This document shows positions 41,997 to 49,520 of a stretch of 58,327 bases of DNA, in pieces. The stretch is from assembly GCA_947466515.1 (NCBI GenBank), contig CANIEM010000004.1:1-58327 (forward strand), given 5' to 3'. Under the pieces are notes generated by a model that ran no database searches, was not told where the DNA came from, and worked only from the letters and a program-made list of their open reading frames with translations. Origin of the DNA: Verrucomicrobia subdivision 6 bacterium. GTDB lineage: Bacteria; Verrucomicrobiota; Verrucomicrobiia; Methylacidiphilales; Verrucolacustridaceae. How positions within the stretch are numbered: the stretch's first letter is position 1; the number at the start of each line of letters is the position of its first letter. A program made the position numbers and the translations under genes.

Positions 41997-43865
41997 ATGG
42001 AAAAGCCTCTCCATGAAGCAATCCGTCTTTTGGCGGCGAAAGCCCGCACGGGTGACGTAGGGGCCTTTCGCGAATTCCAAGAACTCGCCTCTCATGTGAT
42101 GGAGGCCGACCAGCTTCTTCTGCTGGCCAACTTAGCTAAAAAAGCGTTTGCCCAAGAAGTTTCCAACCTCCCGGTCCTGCGCATGGGGCTGTTGGGCGCA
42201 TGCACCTTTCACCCTTGGAGGCATCTGCTTGAAGTGCGTTTGTTGGGGGAGGGGGTGCGACCACTTTTCACCGAAGGACTTTTTGATAACTACACGGCAG
42301 AAATCCTTGAGCCGGGCGGTATTTTAGAGGCAGGCCAATTGGATTTCATTCTTCTCTGCCCGTCTGCCCAGAGACTGATGAAACCAGCCTTAACGGATGG
42401 AGATTCTGCGGTGGGTCGCGAGATGGCGGTGGCGTCCGCCCGTGAGATTCTGGCGCTGTGTCGCAAGGCTCATGAACGCACCCAAGCAGAAATTATTCTG
42501 GTGAATTTTCCGTTGCCCTGTCGGCAGGATTGGGGTTCTTTTCGCAATCGAACTCTGGCGACCGACTGGACATTCCGCCGGGCGGTCAATCTGGAGCTGG
42601 GACTGGCGGCTCCCGCTTTTGTGCAACTCTGCGATCGGGAATATCTGGAAGCTAGGTTGGGCTTGGAGAAAGCCGAGGACCGGCGTGGATGGTTTGAAAG
42701 CAAGCAGCCGGGGTCGCCAGCATTGCTGGCTGTGCTGGCGGCCGAGGCGGCTCGGGTGGTGGCCCAAGCCCGGCGGCCCATGAAAAAGGTTTTGGCGCTG
42801 GATTTGGACAACACCCTTTGGGGTGGGGTGATTGGGGATGACGGGCTGGCCGGAATTGAGTTGGGCGATACCTCGCCGCGTGGGGAGGCGTTCAAGGATT
42901 TTCAGAAATACATCAAGTCTTTGAAAGATCGGGGGGTTTTGCTGGCTGTGTGCAGTAAAAATGACGAAGCCAAGGCCTTGGAGCCCTTGGAAAAGCACCC
43001 CGAAATGATTCTGAAGAGGGAGGATTTCGTGGCTTTTTACGCAAATTGGGAGCCCAAGCCGGAAAACTTGCGCAGGATGGCGGCCGAACTGCGCCTGGGG
43101 CTGGAGAGCTTTGTCTTTGTCGATGACAACCCAGCGGAGATTGAAATTGTCCGGCAATTTACCCCAGAGGTTGGGCGGGTCTTGCTGGGTCCCGATCCTG
43201 CTGACTACACCGCACAACTGCAGGACTCCAGATTCTTCGAGCCCCGGCAGATAACGAAGGAGGATGGGGTACGTTCGGAGCAGTATCGCGCCGAGGCTCA
43301 GCGGAAAGGGATGGAGAGTCAGTGTACTGACATGGACAGCTATTTGAGGTCCTTGGAAATGGTTGCGGAGGTCCAGCCGTTCAGGCCGGTGGATTTACCA
43401 CGAATCACGCAACTAATTACCAAGAGCAACCAGTTTAATGTAACGACCCGGCGCCGGTCTGAGGCGGAGTTGACGGTGATCTCGCAAGATCATGAGTGGG
43501 GGCATTTCTCGGTTCGGTTGAAGGACCGATTTGGGGATCACGGGTTAATCTCCGTGGTGATCCTGCGTTTTGAAAATGGAATGGCGGAGATCGACACTTG
43601 GTTGATGAGCTGTCGAGTGCTGAAGCGGCAGGTGGAAGAGGTTGTGCTAAACGAAATCTTTCGACAGGCGCGCGGGAGAGATTGCCAAGAGGTGAGGGGA
43701 TGCTACCTGCCCACCGAAAAAAATGGGATCGTGAAAGATCTTTACTCGAAGTTCGGCTTTATTCGACAAGAGAAGGGGGGGGCTGGGGAATATTATCGCC
43801 TGGCAATTCAGGACTTTCGTCCGTTGGGCCATCGGATTAGCATTCGGCAAGATGAGCCAAGCTGA
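41997..43865 (+). CDS. FkbH-like HAD-superfamily protein
   Basis: A 622-residue three-part protein. Residues about 60-250 are an SGNH-hydrolase-like N-terminal domain; a HAD domain starts at MKKVLALDLDNTLWGGVIGDDG (residue 262 on; DxDN) with VCSKNDEAKALEPLEKHPEM and FVFVDDNPAEIEIVRQ; and the C-terminal part from about residue 440 (ITKSNQFNVTTRRRSEAEL, LKDRFGDHGLISVVIL) is a GNAT-like acyltransferase. Characterised FkbH proteins load a three-carbon glyceryl unit from bisphosphoglycerate onto an acyl carrier protein. The next gene, overlapping by 14 bp, encodes such a carrier. A G8 run at 43775-43782 lies near the C-terminus. Confidence 0.92.
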   Translation: MEKPLHEAIRLLAAKARTGDVGAFREFQELASHVMEADQLLLLANLAKKAFAQEVSNLPVLRMGLLGACTFHPWRHLLEVRLLGEGVRPLFTEGLFDNYTAEILEPGGILEAGQLDFILLCPSAQRLMKPALTDGDSAVGREMAVASAREILALCRKAHERTQAEIILVNFPLPCRQDWGSFRNRTLATDWTFRRAVNLELGLAAPAFVQLCDREYLEARLGLEKAEDRRGWFESKQPGSPALLAVLAAEAARVVAQARRPMKKVLALDLDNTLWGGVIGDDGLAGIELGDTSPRGEAFKDFQKYIKSLKDRGVLLAVCSKNDEAKALEPLEKHPEMILKREDFVAFYANWEPKPENLRRMAAELRLGLESFVFVDDNPAEIEIVRQFTPEVGRVLLGPDPADYTAQLQDSRFFEPRQITKEDGVRSEQYRAEAQRKGMESQCTDMDSYLRSLEMVAEVQPFRPVDLPRITQLITKSNQFNVTTRRRSEAELTVISQDHEWGHFSVRLKDRFGDHGLISVVILRFENGMAEIDTWLMSCRVLKRQVEEVVLNEIFRQARGRDCQEVRGCYLPTEKNGIVKDLYSKFGFIRQEKGGAGEYYRLAIQDFRPLGHRISIRQDEPS

Positions 43866-44103
43866 CGGAGAGATTTTACCCAGACTACAGACTCTGGTGG
43901 ATGGGCTCTTTCTAGATCCTCCGCGATTGACCCATGAGACGAAGGCAACGGATGTGGCGGAGTGGGATTCTTTAATGCAGATATCCATTTTGGTCGCGGT
44001 GGAAAAAGAGTTTGGCGTGCGGTTTCGAACGGGGGAGGTGGAGGCGACGAAGAATGTGGGTGAGTTTTGCGCTTTGATTGGGCGAAGAATGACCGAAGCC
44101 TAA
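43852..44103 (+). CDS. acyl carrier protein
   Basis: An 83-residue carrier protein. The phosphopantetheine serine is S40 in VAEWDSLMQISILVAVEKEFGVRF; the EWDSLxxIxLVxxVExxFGVxF pattern is that of dedicated carriers (DltC-like and those that accompany FkbH proteins). It overlaps fkbH by 14 bp and is 7 bp from the SGNH gene. It would carry the acyl unit made by the FkbH-like protein to the membrane MBOAT protein. Confidence 0.93.
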   Translation: MSQADGEILPRLQTLVDGLFLDPPRLTHETKATDVAEWDSLMQISILVAVEKEFGVRFRTGEVEATKNVGEFCALIGRRMTEA

Positions 44104-44110
44104 TCCCGGA

Positions 44111-45190
44111 ATGCAGGCGCCCTTCGATAGCCCAAGGCAAGCCGGCTGGTTTGCCGGGCTGTGTCTCCTGATTCTTTTCAGCCCGTGGCTTCTGCCTTCT
44201 TCCTGGGTGGATCAACGGGAGACGGTTTATAGCAACGCACCCATAAGGATCGGGCCGTATCCCTGGCTGCAAAAAAAGATTTTTAAAGATCAAGGTCCCG
44301 CCGATCTTGTTCTGGCTGGATCTTCGCACATTTGGGGTGGGGTAAGTGCAGTGGAGGCGCAAAAGATGATTCAAGGGAAGACCGGTCGACCCGCCGAGGT
44401 TTTCACCTTGGGATGGCCTTGGCCAGGTTATGACGCCCTCTACTTTATCGCACGTGATTTACTGGAGAAACGCGCGGTTCGCTGTTTGGTGATTTATGAC
44501 GAAGCCTGTGGCAGTGAGGATTTTCATCTTGCCGCCTACCAGTGGCTCCGATTCTCTCGCGATTGGCCAGTGATCCGGGGTCTACCGTTCCGTTTAGTAA
44601 TGCAAGCTTACGCCGCTTCGATCTTGGGGGTGCCCAAGCTTGTCTTGTCGTCGCTTCGGCCGGATGGGCCAACCGATCCGAACCCGCAGGAAGATTACTG
44701 GCAAAACTTTTACAAGGCACCGCCCGTGGCATCACAAAACGGAACGCTGACTTGTCATTTAGGACTTAATTACGACCCAACCTTCCCTCCGGCTCCAACT
44801 TTTTCGATTCCGCCGCCGAAACCCGTGGTGTATGGGCCGACCAGCAAAGGGAGCTTTCGTTTCCAAGGGGAGGCCCTTAACACCCTGCAAAATCATTTTC
44901 TCGAAAAAGTCATTGAGTTAGCGAAAAACCACGGCACGCAGATTATCTTTCTTAATTTTCCTCTTTTAAAGGAGGCGCAGAACGATGAAATCGTTGAAAA
45001 ACAGTGCTGGCCTGAGCGGTTTGGCGGGGAGGTGAAGCTAATCGGGGTCAAGCCGAAGGAGCTTTTCAAAGGGATATCCGCAAAGGGCCTAAATGATTTG
45101 TATTACGACTCAAGCCATTTTAATGCGCACGGGCAGGAACTTTATACCCGATCAATTCTGCCCCTGCTTGGGGAGGTTTATGCAAAGTAG
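44111..45190 (+). CDS. SGNH/DltD-like membrane-anchored protein
   Basis: A 359-residue protein with one N-terminal helix (WFAGLCLLILFSPWLLPSSW) and an extracytoplasmic SGNH-type domain: LVLAGSSHIWGG with the candidate nucleophile serine near residue 70, FTLGWPWPGYDALYFIARDLLEKRAV, and C-terminal YYDSSHFNAHGQELYTRSILPLL holding the D-x-x-H pair. This is the plan of DltD and AlgX/AlgJ-type proteins that complete O-acylation outside the membrane with an MBOAT partner. Its stop overlaps the following microprotein gene by 11 bp. Confidence 0.85.
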   Translation: MQAPFDSPRQAGWFAGLCLLILFSPWLLPSSWVDQRETVYSNAPIRIGPYPWLQKKIFKDQGPADLVLAGSSHIWGGVSAVEAQKMIQGKTGRPAEVFTLGWPWPGYDALYFIARDLLEKRAVRCLVIYDEACGSEDFHLAAYQWLRFSRDWPVIRGLPFRLVMQAYAASILGVPKLVLSSLRPDGPTDPNPQEDYWQNFYKAPPVASQNGTLTCHLGLNYDPTFPPAPTFSIPPPKPVVYGPTSKGSFRFQGEALNTLQNHFLEKVIELAKNHGTQIIFLNFPLLKEAQNDEIVEKQCWPERFGGEVKLIGVKPKELFKGISAKGLNDLYYDSSHFNAHGQELYTRSILPLLGEVYAK

Positions 45191-45296
45191 GGTTTGGATT
45201 TGGGCGGCAATTCTCATTGGACTGTTGGGGGCCTTGCTCGCTTTGAATTCGCCTTCGTTTCGCAATGGGGCGGATGCGGTGTACCAGAACTTTTGA
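45180..45296 (+). CDS. DltX-like single-helix microprotein
   Basis: A 38-residue protein starting at ATG 45180. One transmembrane helix (VWIWAAILIGLLGALLAL) is followed by a short external tail ending ADAVYQNF at the C-terminus. In dlt operons the small membrane protein DltX ends with a similar aromatic tail (as I recall, IYNEF in Bacillus), whose tyrosine takes part in acyl transfer. Its position between the SGNH and MBOAT genes, with an 11-bp overlap before and a 7-bp gap after, strongly suggests a real gene that standard callers may miss. Confidence 0.75.
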   Translation: MQSRVWIWAAILIGLLGALLALNSPSFRNGADAVYQNF

Positions 45297-45303
45297 GGTG
45301 GCG

Positions 45304-46539
45304 ATGATTATTTCGGCAGAATGGATTGCTGGGATTTACGTGGCATTCGCCCTAGCGGTTTTGGGTTTACGGAAGGGGCCTGTGGGTGCGGTGAGGGATG
45401 GGCTTTTTGCGGCTATCAATCTGGGGGCGGTTTTCATCGTACATTTTGCTGCCCGAGATCCGCGTGCGATCCTTGTTTTTTGGGTTTATCTAGCGGCGGT
45501 AGTTGGAATGTATCCCGCGATGCGAATCCTGGCGGCGCGGCCTGTTTACTTCTGGTTGGCGTTTGCCTTGCCTATTTTGCTTATGGCGGGGGTGCGATAC
45601 ACGCCGACGGCTTGGGTTGCGCAGGAACTGCGCGGATTGCAGGAGGTGCTGCGGCGAAACCCAGATTTCTCGTTGGCGCCGTATTTTCTTGGGATTTCGT
45701 ATTTAGCTTTCCGCTGTAGTCGGATGTTAATTGATGTGCGGAATGGGGCGCCTTGGCCCACCTTTGTCCAGTTTCTTGGTTTCGCCTTTTTCTTTCCTGT
45801 GATGAGCGTGGGACCCATTCATCGGTGGACGGAGCACCGCGAAGCTTTGGAAAACAAGACCACTTTTCCTGTCTCACCGTGTTTGCAAAGGATTGGAATT
45901 GGATTGGCCAAAGCGGTCTTCCTGGCTGGGTGGGTGGGGCAGTTGGATTATTCGCAGATGTTTTTTGACGGACATCTCCATTCGCTAGTGGACTTGGGCA
46001 TTGCCGCAGTGGCCTACTATCTTTACCTGTATCTAAATTTCTCGGGGTACTGTGATGTGGCGATCGGCTTGGCGGGATTGGCGGGAGTTTCAGTGCCTGA
46101 GAATTTCAGAAATCCACTAATGGCGAGGAATCTGAAGGAGTTCTGGAACTGCTGGCACATCACGCTTTCCGAGTGGATGCGGGACTTGGTGTTCTCTCCG
46201 TTGGCGAAGAAGTTGGTCACGCGGGTAGGACCAAAGTACGCCAACCATGCGATCGCGGGGATCATCCTGCTTGTTTTCATGTTGATAGGGGTCTGGCATG
46301 GGAAGGGATGGACTTTTTTCATTTACGGCCTCCTTCATGGATTGGGGGTAGTGGCGAACTACTACTATACTTTAGCTTTGAAAAAGTACCTGAGCCGCGA
46401 AGAATACCTGTCTTATATGGCGAATCGATGGATCGAGGCGGTCGGAATTCTGATGACATTTTGTTATGTTGCGGGGACTTTGTTTTTCATGGCTAATTCC
46501 CCAACCCAGATTTATCAAATTCTCCATGTCCTCCGATAA
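45304..46539 (+). CDS. MBOAT-family membrane O-acyltransferase (DltB/AlgI type)
   Basis: A 411-residue polytopic protein with about ten helices. MBOAT hallmarks: LGISYLAFRCSRMLID, PVMSVGPIHRW, YYLYLYLNFSGYCDVAIGLAGLAGVSVPENFRNPLMARNLKEFWNCWHITLSEWMRDLVFSPL with H285, and the catalytic histidine H332 in VWHGKGWTFFIYGLLHG. The start is ATG 45304 after GAGGTGGCG; an upstream in-frame ATG at 45265 would overlap the microprotein gene. DltB moves an acyl group from the carrier across the membrane. The gene overlaps the MaoC gene by 14 bp. Confidence 0.94.
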   Translation: MIISAEWIAGIYVAFALAVLGLRKGPVGAVRDGLFAAINLGAVFIVHFAARDPRAILVFWVYLAAVVGMYPAMRILAARPVYFWLAFALPILLMAGVRYTPTAWVAQELRGLQEVLRRNPDFSLAPYFLGISYLAFRCSRMLIDVRNGAPWPTFVQFLGFAFFFPVMSVGPIHRWTEHREALENKTTFPVSPCLQRIGIGLAKAVFLAGWVGQLDYSQMFFDGHLHSLVDLGIAAVAYYLYLYLNFSGYCDVAIGLAGLAGVSVPENFRNPLMARNLKEFWNCWHITLSEWMRDLVFSPLAKKLVTRVGPKYANHAIAGIILLVFMLIGVWHGKGWTFFIYGLLHGLGVVANYYYTLALKKYLSREEYLSYMANRWIEAVGILMTFCYVAGTLFFMANSPTQIYQILHVLR

Positions 46540-46975
46540 AACATCTTCTGGGCATATCTCAGAAACGCGGTGGGATGATATCCAGGTAGGGAAAACGGAA
46601 GCGGAGAATTACGAGCTGACGGAAGCGGTGTACAATCATTTTCTTGGGTTGTCGGGGGACATAAATCCGATTCATGTAAGCGACGAGGAAGCGGTGCAGA
46701 GGGGGTTTTCAAAAAAAGTCATGCATGGGGGTATCCTGCATGGGTTTATCTCCCACTTTGTGGGAATGCGTTTCCCAGGAAAGCGGAGTCTGTTGCTTAA
46801 AACCGACCTGCGCTACCTCCATCCTTGTCACCTGCAGGATAAATTGAGGTTGGAAGCGGTGGTATCGCAGAAGACGGACGCGGCAAAGGTCTTGGTGCTG
46901 GACCTGCGGATTTTCCGTGAGCCGGAGCATATCATGGTGGCGGCAGGACAATCCTTGGTTCGTGTGCAGGAATGA
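46526..46975 (+). CDS. MaoC-like (R)-specific enoyl hydratase/dehydratase
   Basis: A 149-residue hot-dog-fold protein. The hydratase motif is SGDINPIHVSDEEAVQRGFSKKVMHGGILHGFIS, with catalytic D45 and H50. The start is ATG 46526 inside the MBOAT 3' end; an in-frame upstream start at 46466 is unlikely. MaoC enzymes convert enoyl thioesters to (R)-3-hydroxyacyl thioesters or the reverse. Here it presumably tailors the acyl chain on the carrier. It is coupled to the SDR gene by an ATGA overlap. Confidence 0.9.
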   Translation: MSSDKTSSGHISETRWDDIQVGKTEAENYELTEAVYNHFLGLSGDINPIHVSDEEAVQRGFSKKVMHGGILHGFISHFVGMRFPGKRSLLLKTDLRYLHPCHLQDKLRLEAVVSQKTDAAKVLVLDLRIFREPEHIMVAAGQSLVRVQE

Positions 46976-47670
46976 AAACGGTTCTTATCGTGGGGGGGAC
47001 ACGCGGGCTGGGTTGGGCGATGAGCGAGGCCTTCGCGCGAGCTGGTTGGCAAGTGGTGGCCACATGGCATCAGGACGAGGAGTCGGCCGAGCGGGCGGCC
47101 AAAAAACTTGGAGGAGGGGGAATGGTGGTGAAGGCGGACGGGCAGGACGCGCTGGATGTGCGGAGGGTGGCCGAACTCGAAGTGGTACAAAAAACCAGTC
47201 AGTTGATCTATATCCACAATGCCGCTACTCCATTTGTGCCTAAGCCACTGCATCTGCATTTCTGGGATGACTATGAGAAGCAGATGGCAGTGGGGTTGCG
47301 GTCGTTGCACCAATTCACATCCCTGCTTCTGCCCTTAATGGTTAAAGCAAAGTATGGGCGTATCGTGCCGATTCTGACGCGGGCGATTCATCCACCGGTA
47401 CCCAAGGGAATGGTGGCGTATCTGACGAACAAAGCGGCGATGCTAGAATTTTCACGATGTTTGGAGGTGGAATATCAAAAACAAGGCATTCACTCTTTTT
47501 GTGTGGAGCCATCCTTTATGGAAAGTGCTTACACGAAGAATTGGCCTGAGGGGATTAGGGTGGAGGCGGAGAAAAGCTTTTCAACAGAGCCAAGCGTTTT
47601 GGCCTCTAAAATTGTCGAAAGGTGCCTAGAAACTTCAGCGGGTAGCGGGGGGCGTGAATTACAGGGATGA
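46972..47670 (+). CDS. short-chain dehydrogenase/reductase
   Basis: A 232-residue SDR: cofactor motif LIVGGTRGLG at residues 5-14, YIHNAATPF (NNAG position), and catalytic Y150-x3-K154 in AYLTNKAAM. The serine normally found about 13 residues earlier appears replaced by threonine (PILTRAI), which may lower or alter activity. As the last gene of the 42-47.7 kb operon it would reduce or oxidise a 3-hydroxy/3-keto group together with the MaoC enzyme, in the style of fatty-acid synthesis. It overlaps the convergent methyltransferase by 12 bp. Confidence 0.9.
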   Translation: MKTVLIVGGTRGLGWAMSEAFARAGWQVVATWHQDEESAERAAKKLGGGGMVVKADGQDALDVRRVAELEVVQKTSQLIYIHNAATPFVPKPLHLHFWDDYEKQMAVGLRSLHQFTSLLLPLMVKAKYGRIVPILTRAIHPPVPKGMVAYLTNKAAMLEFSRCLEVEYQKQGIHSFCVEPSFMESAYTKNWPEGIRVEAEKSFSTEPSVLASKIVERCLETSAGSGGRELQG

Positions 47671-48354
47671 TTTCTTGCGTGCAAGAAGCATGTATTGGGC
47701 CCCAAAAGGCAAATGGCGCAAAGGCCACTCGGTAAATCGAAGAAATCCTAATGGTTTTGGGAAAATGAAGGCGAAGTGGGTCAAAACAATTTCAAATCCT
47801 GCTTGAGAAAGAAGGCGGCGGGCGCCCCTTGGCCAGAGCATGATGGCGTCTCGATCAAATGGGATCCTAGACATGACCCATCGGGTGCCTGGGTTCCAAG
47901 GATTATTTTCCCAAAAGGCGAAAAGCCCATCTGGTTTTAGGGAGTGATAAATTTGGCGCAAGGCAGTGGCTCTTTCGGAGATAGGAATGTGGTGAAAAAC
48001 CCCGTTAGAGAACGCCAGATCAAAAGACCCCAACTGAGAAATGGTGGAAAGGTTGTGGAATTCTACATGGGGCTGTTGCCACGTCTCGCGAGCACGATCT
48101 AGTGATTTGTCAGAAATATCGACTCCAGTCAGTGAGGTATTGCCCGGCAAGGACAGCAAGTAAGGGGTGGAGGATCCTGTGCCACATCCGTAATCGAGGA
48201 TGCGGGGGACCGGTCGTGTTCCCAGCAAACGGGCGAGGATGTTGACCCTGCCTTGGGCAAAGAAATCTTTTTTCTCTCCAGAAAGATCTAGGCCACTCTG
48301 CAGGGCCTGATCATGTTTATCCGCAAAACCATCGAACTCGGAGGGGGGGGGCAC
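47659..48354 (-). CDS. SAM-dependent methyltransferase with C9 tract at the start codon
   Basis: A 231-residue class I methyltransferase: motif I RILDYGCGTGSSTPYLL (about residues 46-62), GVDISDKSLDRARE, LAFSNGVFHHIPISERATALRQIYHSLKPDGLFAFWENNPWNPGTRWVMSRIPFDRDA. The start is GTG 48354, followed at once by nine C residues encoding prolines 2-4. Slippage there would put the whole gene out of frame. It follows the GT2 gene by 2 bp on the minus strand. Confidence 0.88.
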   Translation of the reverse strand: MPPPSEFDGFADKHDQALQSGLDLSGEKKDFFAQGRVNILARLLGTRPVPRILDYGCGTGSSTPYLLSLPGNTSLTGVDISDKSLDRARETWQQPHVEFHNLSTISQLGSFDLAFSNGVFHHIPISERATALRQIYHSLKPDGLFAFWENNPWNPGTRWVMSRIPFDRDAIMLWPRGARRLLSQAGFEIVLTHFAFIFPKPLGFLRFTEWPLRHLPFGAQYMLLARKKSSL

Positions 48355-48356
48355 GA

Positions 48357-49508
48357 TTATTTTCGGCGAAGACCTAGAAGGGAAATGAAAAATCCAGAGA
48401 GAAGAGTCTGGAAGCCGACGGAAAGTAGCGTGGCACCAGGAATGGCGATCCGCATGGTTTGAGGGTAGTTGAGGTTGCCAAAATCGGAGTGGCGCCAGTT
48501 CAAAAAACCGAAAAGGAGAAGGGCGAAGCCGGCGAGGAGGCAGGCGAGGCCAGCGAGGGAGCCTGTTTCTAGATTCAAGTAGCGGAAAAGACGTTCGAAG
48601 CGCGGGTCGGGTGGAAGAAGGCGGGTGTTGATGGCGTAGGTTTTAGCGAGAATCGAGAAAAGAACAGATTGGTAGCCGCAGAAGATGGCGACGCTGCCGT
48701 AGAGCAGGGTGTGGACATCGAAGTGGATACGACCGAAGACCATGCCAGGAAGGGCAACCGAATAACAAAGAAGGCCGAAGAGCATCATCCCCAGGCCCGG
48801 GATTAAGAAGAGCCAGCGGGGAGAGTACATGAGGTAAAAGCGAAGTGTGCGCCAGCCATCGCGAAAGGTTTTCAAGTGAGGGGGGTGTGCGATCCGTCCG
48901 TCTTTGTGGAGGGTGATGGGAACCTCGGAGATTCGGACTTTGGCCAAGCTGGCCTTGATGATCATTTCTGTGGCGAACTCCATTCCGGTGCACTGCTGGT
49001 CGAGGGAGTCATAAAGTTTGCGGGTAAAACATCGCATGCCGCAATAAACATCATGGATGGGGGCGTGAAACCATGCGCGCACCATGAGAGAGAACATAGG
49101 ATTACCGATCCAGCGATGGGACCAAGGCATGGCGCCTGGGGCGACTTTTCCGCCTCCAGCGGGGAGCCGGCAGCCTTGGACAAGATCGAAACCCTGAGCG
49201 ATTTTGCGGGCGAATTTTGGAATTTCCCCGAAGTCGTAGCTGTCGTCGGCATCGCCCATAAGAATGTATTGGCCACGGGAGGCGGCGATGCCACCCATGA
49301 GGGCGGCTCCGTAGCCTTTAGTCGGGACGGAGATGACTCGGGCGCCAAATTTTTCTGCGATTTGCTGGGAACCGTCCGTACTACCGTTATCGGCGACGAT
49401 GATTTCGGCTTCCACGCCGGCTTCCTTGAGGCCGGTTTGAGCCTTGCGAAGGCAGGAGGCGAGCGTATCGGCTTCGTTCAGGCAGGGGATAACAATGGAA
49501 AAATCCAT
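48357..49508 (-). CDS. family 2 glycosyltransferase with C-terminal membrane helices
   Basis: A 383-residue polyprenyl-phosphate-sugar synthase-like enzyme: MDFSIVIPCLNEADTLASCLRKA, IIVADNGSTDGSQQIAEKFGARVI, YGAALMGGIAASRGQYILMGDADDSYDFGEIPKF with DADD metal site, and an acceptor region WFHAPIHDVYCGMRCFTRKLYDSL. Four C-terminal helices (about 235-255, 268-290, 318-340, 355-378) anchor it. Such enzymes make undecaprenyl- or dolichyl-phosphate sugars, which a GT-C protein like the neighbour at 49521 can use. Confidence 0.92.
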   Translation of the reverse strand: MDFSIVIPCLNEADTLASCLRKAQTGLKEAGVEAEIIVADNGSTDGSQQIAEKFGARVISVPTKGYGAALMGGIAASRGQYILMGDADDSYDFGEIPKFARKIAQGFDLVQGCRLPAGGGKVAPGAMPWSHRWIGNPMFSLMVRAWFHAPIHDVYCGMRCFTRKLYDSLDQQCTGMEFATEMIIKASLAKVRISEVPITLHKDGRIAHPPHLKTFRDGWRTLRFYLMYSPRWLFLIPGLGMMLFGLLCYSVALPGMVFGRIHFDVHTLLYGSVAIFCGYQSVLFSILAKTYAINTRLLPPDPRFERLFRYLNLETGSLAGLACLLAGFALLLFGFLNWRHSDFGNLNYPQTMRIAIPGATLLSVGFQTLLSGFFISLLGLRRK

Positions 49509-49520
49509 GAGCGAAGATGA

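Noticed and set aside
42390-43217. Minus-strand open frame of 275 codons opposite the FkbH-like gene
   Set aside because: The plus strand carries all FkbH motifs; the opposite frame is a codon-bias shadow.
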